A DNA stretch of 6,384 nt from DATKDU01 sp035512595 (lineage in GTDB: Bacteria > Planctomycetota > Planctomycetia > Pirellulales > Pirellulaceae), in NCBI GenBank assembly GCA_035512595.1, contig DATKDU010000031.1:1-6384 (forward strand), written 5' to 3'. The position numbers were made by a program, and so were the translations under genes. A model generated the notes under the pieces. The model was not told where the DNA came from and ran no database searches. It worked only from the letters and a program-made list of their open reading frames with translations. This document shows, piece by piece, positions 1 to 6,384 of this stretch (positions within the stretch are counted from its first letter, which is position 1; the number at the start of each line of letters is the position of its first letter).

Positions 1-1
1 C

Positions 2-3000
2 AGCCTGGGGGTCGAGCCGCGGATCAGTGCCGTCGCCGTCGAATCGCGGCGGACCGAGGCGGCTGCCTGGGGCCTGGCGATGCTCGTCTTCCTGATCGGC
101 CTGGGCATGACGCGGCAGCCGGCGCGGAAGAAGTGCGCCTACGTCCTTACCATCATGCTCGCCGCCACTGTCCCGCTGCTCATCACCCGGCGGCTCGACG
201 AAGTCGGCCAGGTGTTCGATTTCCTGTTCTATGCCGCGGCACTGCTGGTGCCGTACTACCTGCTGTCGGCCATCGCGCTGTCGGCCTGGAATTGGCTCAT
301 GCCGCGGGTGATCCGCTGGTTTGAGAGTGCGCCAGCCGTTGGTCCAGCCACCACGGTCACGGGCATTCTCTTGGCAATCGCGCTGGCGGCGGCGAGCAGC
401 ACGGCGCAAGCCCAGCAGCCGGTGGACGTGAAAAACCTGCTCGATCTCTTGCCGATGCTCGATCCGGGGGGACCGGTGAGCGTCCCCAAGGACGCGATCA
501 TCATTCCGTACGACCCGGAGCGCCCCGAAGGACTCCGCGAGGCTACGAAGGTCCTGGTGCCTTACGACAAGTACGTCGAGCTGTGGAACCGGGCCAATCC
601 CGACAAGCGGCTCAACGAGAAATCGCCACCGGCACCGTTCGCCCTGGCCGGCGCGAGCTACCAGGCGACGCTGGCCGACGGCACCGAGCTGCTCATCACG
701 GGCAAGGTCGAGATCGATGTGTTCACCGACAAGCCGGTGATCGTGCCGCTGAACCTGGTCGGCGGCGTGCTGGCCAAGGCGACGCTCGATGGCCATCCGG
801 CACGGATTCAGTCCGTGCAGCCCCAGCCTCTGGCTGCCGGCGGCTCGGGGGCGCAGGCCGCCAATCCGGCCCCCGATGCGGCTCAAATCGCCAAGGTCGT
901 TCCCCCGGGCAGCGAAGCGGTCATGCTGCTGCACATCGGCGGCAAAGGTCACAAGACGCTCGACCTGACCATCCGCATGGGTCTTACGCGGCAAGGGGGC
1001 TGGCGGATCAGCGGCGGCCGCTTGCCGGCGGCCCCTTCGACCGCACTGACGATCACCGTCCCGCAGGAGCAGACCGAAGTGCGTTTGGCCGGCCTGCCCG
1101 ACAAGGGGACTTTCGAGAGCACCAAGGCCAACGATCAGATCGAAACGGCCCTGGCCGACAGTGGCGCGCTGTCTCTCTCCTGGCGGCCGAAGGTGACCGA
1201 GGGGATGGTCGATCAGAGTCTGACCGCCAAGAGCGTTGCCGCCATCGACGTCCGCGAGGATGCGGTGCGAATGGTGTGGCAGCTCGAACTGGAGTTCGGC
1301 CGCCAGACGCGCGATGCGCTTTCGTTCAACGTGCCGCTCGGTTACCTCGTCGAGCAAGTCACCGGCGAGAACATCCGCGGCTTCAGCGCCCGCGAAGAAA
1401 ACGGCCGCCAATCGCTGACGGTGACGCTCCTCAAAGGGGCCGTCGGCAAAGAGACCCTCGCGATCCACTTGTCGCAGCGCGGTGTCGTCGGCCAAGGGGA
1501 CCTGGCGCAGTTTGCGGCCCCCGAGGTGCGCGTCGAAGCGGCCCTCCTCCATCACGGCGAGATCACCATCCGCAAGAGCACGCGGCTCGACCTGCGGGCC
1601 GTGACGGTCGCCGATCTGAGCCGGGCCGATGCGGACGGAACAACTGCCGCGGCCCAGCAACTGGCCGACGGGAGCGAGACGAGCTTTCTGCCTTTGCAAG
1701 CCTTTCAGACCTATCGCTTCGTGCGGGAGGGTTTCAAGCTGACGCTGGCCGCCCGTTTGCTCGCGCCCGATACGATCGCCCAGGTGCGGGCCATCGTCCG
1801 CGCCGGCGAGCGCGACACGTCGCTCGATGCGGCCATCGTGTACCACATTTCTGGCGAGCCGCTCTACCGAGCGCGAATGTATCTGCCAGACGGCTTGGAG
1901 CTCGAGCGGCTGCTCCCCGAAGGGGTCGAGTGGGCCGTCACCGAGGAAGAGGTGGACGTGGATGGCGCTAAAGTCAAGCGGCAGCTTCTGACGGTCCACT
2001 TGCAGCGCGGGCAGACCGGCGAGTTTTCGCTGGCGTTGCTCGGCAAGCTGCCGCCGCGGGCCAAGGCCGATGAGCTCGTCGCGCCGAAGCTGGAAATTCT
2101 TGACGTGACTCGGCAGGAAGGAGAGATTGTCTTTGTGCCGGAGCCCGACACCGACATCGAGGCGACCGAGATGACGAACCTGGAGCGAGTCTCCGCCATG
2201 GAGTCGCTCGGCTGGATACAAGCCGAACAGCGGCAGCTCGCCAAGCTAGCTCTTCGCTATCGCTCGCCGGCATACTCCGCGACCCTCAAGCTCACGCCGC
2301 GAACGCCGCGGATCACGGCCACGACCCTGACCAACGTCCGCATTACGCCCAAGGCGATCGAGGAAACACTTGTCTTCCGCTTTCAGGTCCTCGATGCGGG
2401 CGTGCGCGAGCTGTCGGTGATTCTTCCCGAATATCTCCGCAGGGCGCGGCTGCCGGCCGATCTCTTGACGAAGGTCGAGCGAAAGATCGTCGAGCCGGCG
2501 CTCGATGCGGCGGGCCAGCCGCTGGCCGGTCGGATTCGCGTGCGGTTCGTGCTCCCCGAGCATCAGCAGGGCCAGATCAACCTGGGCTTGCTCTACGACC
2601 GGCTGCTGACGCCCGATGCGCAAGCCGCCGCGATTCCCGACGTGCCGGGAGCACAGGTCAGCCAGCGGTTCCTGGTGATCGAGAACATCGGGCGGGATGA
2701 AGTCGTCACCGAGGGGATGCAGAACCTCGAGCCGATCGGGCCGGGGCAGCAGGCATACAAAGACCTGCTGACGCTGCTCCCCTCGGGCCGGATCACGCAG
2801 GCGTACGTCGTCGCGTCGAGCGCCAACGCCCCGCAGCTTACCTTCCGCCTCGATACGCGGGCCCGCGCCGCTGCCGCCGGGGCGACCATCGGCCTGGCCC
2901 GCACCTGGCTCACCGTCGATGCCCACGGAGCCTACCGCGGCATGGTCGAGTTCAACATCAAGAACGTGACCGAGCAGTACCTGGAGATTCAGCTTCCGGC

Positions 3001-4702
3001 GTCGGCACAGCTCTGGACGGCGATCGTTCGCTATGAGCCGGTCAAGCCTGTGGTGCCGCCGAACGCTCCGAGCGGCGTGGTCCGCATCCCGCTAGTGAAG
3101 GCGGCGCTCGGCGAGGGGGACTACCAGATCGTCCTCAAGTACGGCGGACGGCTGGGAAGCGTCGGCGAGCTGTCGCGCGTCAGCTTCCCGCTGATCACCA
3201 CCACTTCGCAGAGCATCCAGGTGGAGCAGAGCCAGGTGCGGCTCTATCTGCCGCAGACGCACGAGTGGTTCGATTTCGGCGGCACGATGAAGCACGTCAC
3301 CGACGAGGGGGAGCTCGACAGCGGCCTATCGTCGTATTTTTACAAGCAGTTCGAAGACACCAAGCGGCTGCTCTCCGGCTCGGATGATTACACGCGGGCC
3401 CGGGCGATGAACAATCTCAAGCAGCTTTCCGGCGCCTGGTCGGCGACCAAGTCGCAACTGGGCGATCAGGGCCGCGGCGAGCTGGCCACGCGCAACGACC
3501 AGCTCCTGTCCGAAGCCAACGACCTGGCCAATCAGCAACAAGCCGCCCAGGAGCAGCTTTACTTGGGCAACAATCGCGAGCAGATCTTGGAACAGTGGCG
3601 CGGCCAGAAGCAGGAGCGGTCCAAGAACGTCGTCGGCAACCTGCGGAGCAACTTCGACAGCCTCGACAAGGCGCTCGACCCGATGCAGCTCGAAGGCAAG
3701 CCGGGCTACAACGCCGAATGGTTTGCGAAAAACAAGCTGGCTACCGGAGAGGAGCAGCCGATGCGACCTGCCGATCCGACGAAGGGGGAGTCGGTCGATG
3801 GTAAGATGTCCGGCTCGCGCGTCACGCTGGGAAAGAAGTCCGCCGGCAAGGAATCGGCCGAGCAGGCCCAGCAACTCAAGCTTGACGACTATGCCGAGCC
3901 GCAGAAGCCGGGCGCGTCCGGCGAAGGGCAACCGCAGGGCCAGCAACCCGCTCAGGATGGCGACGGCGGACTCCAGCAGCAAAACGAACAGCAGAATTTC
4001 CGCCGTTACCAGGAGCGTCTGGAGCAGAAGCAGATGGAGCTTGACGAGCTACAGAAGGCTCAGGAGTTCGACGGCCGGCAGGGGCGCGGACGCGGGCAAG
4101 GAGATCGGCCAGCGGAAGGCGCGGATCTTGACTTGCAATTCTCCCCGAACAGCTTTGGCGCGGACCGGCCCCAGATGGGCGGCTTTGCACTTCCGGGTCA
4201 GCCCGCCATGCCGCCAGTGGCCCAATCGTCGCCGTCAGTCGATGACACGACGCTCGCTGCCGTTGATGTCGGTGGCGGTGGAGTTGGCGGCGGCGGTTTC
4301 AACGTCGGCGGCGAAGCAGGCCCTGCCGCGGCAATCGCCGGTCTGGCGAGCATGGACATCGAGATTCCAACCGCTGGCGTGGAGATCTTCTTCACCACGC
4401 CGCGCGGCAAGGTGGAGATCACCGCCCGCCCCGTCTCGGAATCGCTCGTGGCGCGGCTGTGGGGGATCGGCGGCCTGATCGGCGCACTGCTCGCGCTGTG
4501 GATCGTCACGCGCCCGAGCCTGGTCCGCGTTTACCGGTTCGCCGCCGGCACGCGGTCCTTCGCCATCGGACTGATCGCAATGGGGCTCGTGAGCATCGTG
4601 TTTGGAATCTTGCCGCTGGCCGGCCTGATCGCGGCCCTCGTCGGCGGCGGGCTGCTCGTCCGGCGGTGGGCCAACGGCAAAGTGCCGGCGTTTGCGTCGT
4701 AA
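2..4702 (+). CDS. Giant membrane-anchored beta-repeat/coiled-coil protein, function unknown (5' partial)
   Basis: The frame is open from the window edge to a TAA stop, giving 1566 visible residues (numbered here from position 2). The ATG at position 80 is probably not the start: it lies inside a hydrophobic helix (residues 20-36) that begins upstream, and no convincing ribosome binding site precedes it. Further hydrophobic segments lie at about 46-61 and 71-99, then a signal-peptide-like stretch (119-137) ending AQA. Next come PYDP (near 169) and VLVPYDKYVELWNR (184-197), then a beta-rich region (217-1090) with repeated modules. The rest is a coiled coil (1120-1227), a Gln-rich part with a second short coil (1282-1357), a Gly-rich linker (1421-1440), the motif FFTTPRGKVEITAR (about 1463-1476) and membrane segments at about 1482-1504 and 1519-1556. 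I infer that the bulk is periplasmic or on the cell surface and anchored at both ends. No catalytic motif is visible. I recognise the style as that of uncharacterised planctomycete proteins but cannot name a family or function. Confidence 0.9.
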   Translation, partial: SLGVEPRISAVAVESRRTEAAAWGLAMLVFLIGLGMTRQPARKKCAYVLTIMLAATVPLLITRRLDEVGQVFDFLFYAAALLVPYYLLSAIALSAWNWLMPRVIRWFESAPAVGPATTVTGILLAIALAAASSTAQAQQPVDVKNLLDLLPMLDPGGPVSVPKDAIIIPYDPERPEGLREATKVLVPYDKYVELWNRANPDKRLNEKSPPAPFALAGASYQATLADGTELLITGKVEIDVFTDKPVIVPLNLVGGVLAKATLDGHPARIQSVQPQPLAAGGSGAQAANPAPDAAQIAKVVPPGSEAVMLLHIGGKGHKTLDLTIRMGLTRQGGWRISGGRLPAAPSTALTITVPQEQTEVRLAGLPDKGTFESTKANDQIETALADSGALSLSWRPKVTEGMVDQSLTAKSVAAIDVREDAVRMVWQLELEFGRQTRDALSFNVPLGYLVEQVTGENIRGFSAREENGRQSLTVTLLKGAVGKETLAIHLSQRGVVGQGDLAQFAAPEVRVEAALLHHGEITIRKSTRLDLRAVTVADLSRADADGTTAAAQQLADGSETSFLPLQAFQTYRFVREGFKLTLAARLLAPDTIAQVRAIVRAGERDTSLDAAIVYHISGEPLYRARMYLPDGLELERLLPEGVEWAVTEEEVDVDGAKVKRQLLTVHLQRGQTGEFSLALLGKLPPRAKADELVAPKLEILDVTRQEGEIVFVPEPDTDIEATEMTNLERVSAMESLGWIQAEQRQLAKLALRYRSPAYSATLKLTPRTPRITATTLTNVRITPKAIEETLVFRFQVLDAGVRELSVILPEYLRRARLPADLLTKVERKIVEPALDAAGQPLAGRIRVRFVLPEHQQGQINLGLLYDRLLTPDAQAAAIPDVPGAQVSQRFLVIENIGRDEVVTEGMQNLEPIGPGQQAYKDLLTLLPSGRITQAYVVASSANAPQLTFRLDTRARAAAAGATIGLARTWLTVDAHGAYRGMVEFNIKNVTEQYLEIQLPASAQLWTAIVRYEPVKPVVPPNAPSGVVRIPLVKAALGEGDYQIVLKYGGRLGSVGELSRVSFPLITTTSQSIQVEQSQVRLYLPQTHEWFDFGGTMKHVTDEGELDSGLSSYFYKQFEDTKRLLSGSDDYTRARAMNNLKQLSGAWSATKSQLGDQGRGELATRNDQLLSEANDLANQQQAAQEQLYLGNNREQILEQWRGQKQERSKNVVGNLRSNFDSLDKALDPMQLEGKPGYNAEWFAKNKLATGEEQPMRPADPTKGESVDGKMSGSRVTLGKKSAGKESAEQAQQLKLDDYAEPQKPGASGEGQPQGQQPAQDGDGGLQQQNEQQNFRRYQERLEQKQMELDELQKAQEFDGRQGRGRGQGDRPAEGADLDLQFSPNSFGADRPQMGGFALPGQPAMPPVAQSSPSVDDTTLAAVDVGGGGVGGGGFNVGGEAGPAAAIAGLASMDIEIPTAGVEIFFTTPRGKVEITARPVSESLVARLWGIGGLIGALLALWIVTRPSLVRVYRFAAGTRSFAIGLIAMGLVSIVFGILPLAGLIAALVGGGLLVRRWANGKVPAFAS
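299..415 (+). other. Signal-peptide-like segment inside the giant protein
   Basis: Residues 100-137 read like a Sec signal peptide: an ATG (299-301), a short basic stretch (MPRVIRW), a hydrophobic core (VTGILLAIALAAA) and a small-residue end SSTAQA followed by QQP, matching the A-x-A cleavage rule. It follows three hydrophobic segments in the same open frame. It may therefore be a fourth membrane helix that exports the beta-rich part, a cleavage site that releases that part, or a relic of a fusion with a secreted protein. No clear Shine-Dalgarno sequence precedes the ATG at 299, so a separate start there is possible but not favoured. Confidence 0.45.
650..3271 (+). repeat. Protein-level array of about five divergent beta-rich modules
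   Basis: Read by eye, residues 217-1090 contain about five modules starting near 217, 406, 570, 750 and 944. A recurring core has strand-like text before a VPL or LP turn (VPLNLVGG, VPLGYLVEQV, LPDGLELERL, LPEYLRRARL, LPASAQLWTA), then a variable loop and a strand pair containing a Gly (GKETLAIHL, GEFSLALLG, GQINLGLLY, GDYQIVLKY). Each core is followed by a tail beginning at a Pro: P507, P695, P882 and P1063, so spacings of 188, 187 and 181 residues. The clearest pair is PEVRVEAALLHHGEI against PKLEILDVTRQEGEI. Identity is low, so these would be old duplications, visible in the protein rather than the DNA. The alignment is manual and not tested statistically. Confidence 0.5.
3359..4321 (+). 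other. Coiled-coil, Gln-rich and Gly-rich linker region of the giant protein
   Basis: Residues 1120-1227 are charged, Gln/Asn-rich and helix-prone, with regularly spaced Leu (RNDQLLSEANDLANQQQAA is typical). Residues 1282-1330 are dominated by Gln, Gly and Pro. A second short coil follows at about 1331-1357 (RRYQERLEQKQMELDELQKA). A Gly/Arg patch (GRQGRGRGQG), a Pro-rich stretch and a Gly run (VGGGGVGGGGFNVGG, from residue 1423) lead into the C-terminal membrane part. This looks like a flexible stalk between the beta-rich region and the membrane anchor, possibly able to multimerise. The residues directly show the composition; the stalk role is inference. Confidence 0.6.
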
Positions 4703-4730
4703 ATGTGGTGTACTCGCTCCGCGAGTGCAC
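4703..4730 (+). repeat. Palindromic REP-like element, copy 1
   Basis: This 28-base element begins right after the TAA of the giant-protein gene. Its stem GTGTACTCGC (4708-4717) pairs with GCGAGTGCAC (4721-4730) around the loop TCC, giving 10 pairs, one of them a T-G (U-G in RNA) wobble. It matches the reverse complement of 4789-4816 at 24 of 28 positions. The hairpin starts 5 bases after the stop and would form at the 3' end of the upstream mRNA, where it could slow 3' exonucleases or help stop transcription. No T-run follows it, so it is not a standard intrinsic terminator. Confidence 0.75.
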
Positions 4731-4788
4731 AAAATGCCGTCAAACGGTTGAGCGCCGTCCGGTGCTGTCACTCCAGCGGGGTCCATGG
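4731..4788. other. Spacer between the two palindromic elements
   Basis: These 58 bases separate the inverted hairpins. I see no gene, promoter or T-run. A tiny inverted repeat, CCGT-CAA-ACGG, occurs at 4737-4747 and is too short to give weight to. If the two flanking elements form one mobile unit, this spacer is its interior; if they arrived separately, it is ordinary intergenic DNA. Confidence 0.5.
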
Positions 4789-4816
4789 GGGCACTCGCGG
4801 AGCGAGTGCCCTACAT
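4789..4816 (-). repeat. Palindromic REP-like element, copy 2 (inverted)
   Basis: On the minus strand this copy begins at the last base of the TolC-family gene's TAA stop. The perfect 10-bp stem GGGCACTCGC (4789-4798) pairs with GCGAGTGCCC (4802-4811) around the loop GGA (TCC on the minus strand). Compared with copy 1, one base pair has changed from T-A to G-C, with both partners altered, and a T-G wobble has become C-G. The fourth difference lies outside the stem. The shared TCC loop and the covariation support selection on, or copying of, the folded form. No T-run follows on the minus strand. Confidence 0.75.
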
Positions 4817-6384
4817 TACGGGATGTCCCGCCAATTGCGCCGCGGCAGGGCGTCTTCGTACGGCAACTCCGGCAACAGCCGCGGCGTGACCTCCTCAAAG
4901 CTCGGCGCCGTTCGCAGATCGAACGACTGCTCCGCCGGCTCGTCGGCAATCGGGTACCGCGGCTCGTTGTCCGTCGGCCGCAGGCTTTCGGGATAGCACG
5001 CGCCGGGAAACATCCGCCCCAGCGGGCCGATCGACCCATACCGCTCCTCGACGAACACGATCCCGTGCGACTCGAGAATCGTCCCCGTCTGCCTCTCCAG
5101 CGTGGCGAGCTGCGTGTTGTACTGCGTCAGCGACGCGGCCTCGGCACTCACCGCATCCCCCCAGCTCGTGATCGCCGCCAGCACGTTGAGGAAGATGACG
5201 CGGCCGGCGCGATAGTCCGCCAGTTGCTGGTCGAGGTTGATGCGGGCGGCGAGGCGCGCGTCCTTGAACGCCAGATACTGCAAATACGCCTGGTCGATCG
5301 CCCGGACGCTCGTGGCCAGCGTGTGGACGGCGGCGTGCAGCCCCTGCTGGAGATTGGCCCGGTCGCGGGCGATGACCAGTTCGGTCCGCCGTAGGCCGGC
5401 CCGCGATTGCCTCAGCCCCAGCGGCACGGAGAAGTTGACCCCCAACGTCCAGTCGTTGAATTGCCCCGGCGGGCCGGCCAGATTCGCGCCGCCGGGAAGT
5501 TCTCCTTCCAGTCCGTTCCAGCGATACAGGCCCACCGCATCGAGCTGCGGCAAGGCGCTGTTCCGGGATTGGATCAGCAGTTGCTGGTCCGCTTCGAGCA
5601 CCAGCTTCAGCTCGATCAGGTCCGGACGCCGCTCGGCCGCCAGATCGCACAGCGTCTGCCACTCGGGCAAGAACCGGTCGGCATTCGGCGGCGACGATGG
5701 GACGAGCGTGACGCCGTCGGCGGGCGGCAGTCCCAGCAGATTCCGCAGTGCGGCCTCGCGCTGGATCAGGTTGGACTCGGAGCTGACGAGGTTGGCCTGA
5801 AAGTTCGCCAGCGACGTGGCCGCCTGAGCCAGGTCGGCCCGGTTGCCGCTGCCGGTCTCGAAGCGGGCGCGGGCCAGGCGATAGGCGTCGCTGGCCTGCT
5901 TGACCTGCTGCTGGCGTGCCCAGACATCGACCCGCGCGGCGACGAGCGACCAATATCCTTCGGCCACGCTGCGGACCTGCTCCTGCACCGAGTCCTTGAA
6001 CTGGAAGTACGATCGCTCGGTGTCGATGCGGGCGATGACGATCGGCGCCAGGTTCGGGCCCAAGCCCCCGCCGCGCAACAGCGGCTGCGTGTAGCTCAGG
6101 TCGGCAGATGACGGCGTCGTGGAAAATCCGCTCGGCTCGCGCGTCGCATTGGCCCTGGCCCCCACGCGCCACTGTCCGCCGAGCGCGTTGTCCTTGGTGA
6201 GCGACGCATCGACGTCGTAGTTGTCGGTCCGCGGGGGAACGAGCGGACTAAAGCTGGGCGTTTCATTGCGGTTCCAGCTTTGATTGACCGTCAGCCGCGG
6301 ATCGAAGCGGGCGCTGGCCTCGTCGATTTGCGTGTTGGTGATCGCCGCGTCGTAGATCGTGCGGCCGCTGGCGACGGCGGCAGT
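4816..6384 (-). CDS. TolC-family outer-membrane efflux protein (5' partial)
   Basis: The frame is open from the window edge at 6384 to a TAA at 4818-4816, giving 522 visible residues. The GTG at 6165-6163 is not a credible start because family-like sequence precedes it (ARFDPRLTVNQSW, residues 25-37). TolC/OEP features follow in order: SYTQPLLRGGGL (97-108), typical of the beta-barrel entry; the first long helical hairpin (about 130-220) with ARFETGSGNRADLAQA; the hinge RRPDL (252-256); the second barrel strand WTLGVNFSVPLGLRQSRAG (from 312); and the second helical hairpin up to about 441. Family members are trimeric outer-membrane channels that connect to inner-membrane pumps through periplasmic adaptors for drug or metal export or type I secretion. 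The substrate cannot be told from this gene, and no adaptor or pump gene is in the window. The signal peptide or lipobox lies outside. A tail of about 81 residues (442-522) extends past the usual fold. Confidence 0.93.
   Translation of the reverse strand, partial: TAAVASGRTIYDAAITNTQIDEASARFDPRLTVNQSWNRNETPSFSPLVPPRTDNYDVDASLTKDNALGGQWRVGARANATREPSGFSTTPSSADLSYTQPLLRGGGLGPNLAPIVIARIDTERSYFQFKDSVQEQVRSVAEGYWSLVAARVDVWARQQQVKQASDAYRLARARFETGSGNRADLAQAATSLANFQANLVSSESNLIQREAALRNLLGLPPADGVTLVPSSPPNADRFLPEWQTLCDLAAERRPDLIELKLVLEADQQLLIQSRNSALPQLDAVGLYRWNGLEGELPGGANLAGPPGQFNDWTLGVNFSVPLGLRQSRAGLRRTELVIARDRANLQQGLHAAVHTLATSVRAIDQAYLQYLAFKDARLAARINLDQQLADYRAGRVIFLNVLAAITSWGDAVSAEAASLTQYNTQLATLERQTGTILESHGIVFVEERYGSIGPLGRMFPGACYPESLRPTDNEPRYPIADEPAEQSFDLRTAPSFEEVTPRLLPELPYEDALPRRNWRDIP
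4819..5061 (-). other. C-terminal extension of the TolC-family protein
   Basis: After the last helix (ending near TGTILESHG) the protein continues for about 81 residues: EERYGSIGPLGRMF, a single Cys in ACYPE, then a Pro- and acid-rich tail ending NWRDIP. It has no membrane segment and little predicted order by eye. In the TolC fold the C-terminal end lies in the periplasm, so the tail could contact the periplasmic equatorial zone, adaptor proteins or the cell wall. From memory, similar tails with an EERYGSIGPLG-like motif occur in planctomycete TolC proteins; I could not check this here. Confidence 0.6.

Noticed and set aside
80..82. ATG at 80 as the true start of the giant-protein gene
   Set aside because: The frame is open upstream to the window edge, the codon falls inside a hydrophobic helix that begins upstream, and no good ribosome binding site is present.
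583..1971. A 462-codon open frame on the + strand inside the giant gene
   Set aside because: It is in another frame of a clearly coding GC-rich gene; its product is Arg/Gly-rich with no fold or motif, typical of a shadow frame.
2246..2926. A 226-codon open frame on the - strand opposite the giant gene
   Set aside because: Antisense shadow frame caused by GC-rich codon use; the product shows no recognisable domain.
4264..4325. GGT/GGC-rich DNA as a simple-sequence repeat or phase-variable tract
   Set aside because: The codons are mixed rather than a perfect repeat, and they stay in frame as a Gly-rich linker.
4708..4811. The two hairpins as standard Rho-independent terminators
   Set aside because: Neither is followed by a T-run on either strand; they are better described as repeat palindromes, with any terminator role unproven.
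4459..5394. A 311-codon + strand open frame spanning the convergent intergenic region
   Set aside because: It overlaps the ends of both real genes in other frames and runs through both hairpins; its Arg-rich composition is that of a shadow frame.
5407..6111. A 234-codon + strand open frame opposite the TolC-family gene
   Set aside because: Antisense shadow of a well-supported TolC-family protein; no own motif or start signal.
6163..6165. GTG as the start of the TolC-family gene
   Set aside because: The 73 upstream in-frame codons encode family-like sequence (ARFDPRLTVNQ), so the gene continues beyond the window.

Overview
The window is GC-rich and holds the 3' parts of two large convergent genes, separated by a short intergenic stretch of about 113 bases. 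Neither gene start is visible: both reading frames run open off the edge of the window. I see no RNA genes, CRISPR arrays, transposase genes or origin.

Positions 2-4702 (+ strand) encode the last 1566 residues of a giant envelope protein of unknown function. It has hydrophobic segments at the visible N-terminal end and a signal-peptide-like segment around residues 116-137. A long beta-rich region follows that looks built from about five divergent modules of roughly 185 residues. After that come a coiled coil, a Gln-rich stretch, a Gly-rich linker, a short conserved-looking motif (FFTTPRGKVEITAR) and two C-terminal membrane segments. Positions 6384-4816 (- strand) encode the last 522 residues of a TolC-family outer-membrane efflux protein with an unusual C-terminal extension of about 81 residues.

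Between the genes, directly after each stop codon, lie two inverted copies of a 28-base palindromic element (4703-4730 and 4789-4816). Each folds into a 10-bp hairpin with a 3-base loop. The copies differ at four positions, and two of the differences change both partners of one base pair while keeping it paired. This is the most distinctive non-coding signal here and looks like a REP/BIME-type extragenic repeat or a very small MITE.

The organism must be a Gram-negative-type (diderm) bacterium, given the TolC protein. High GC, the giant low-complexity membrane-anchored protein and the TolC tail (EERYGSIGPLG) suggest a planctomycete, probably of the Pirellulales type; this is inference from recall, not a search result. 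The two genes converge, so they are not in one operon, and nothing in the window shows that their products work together.
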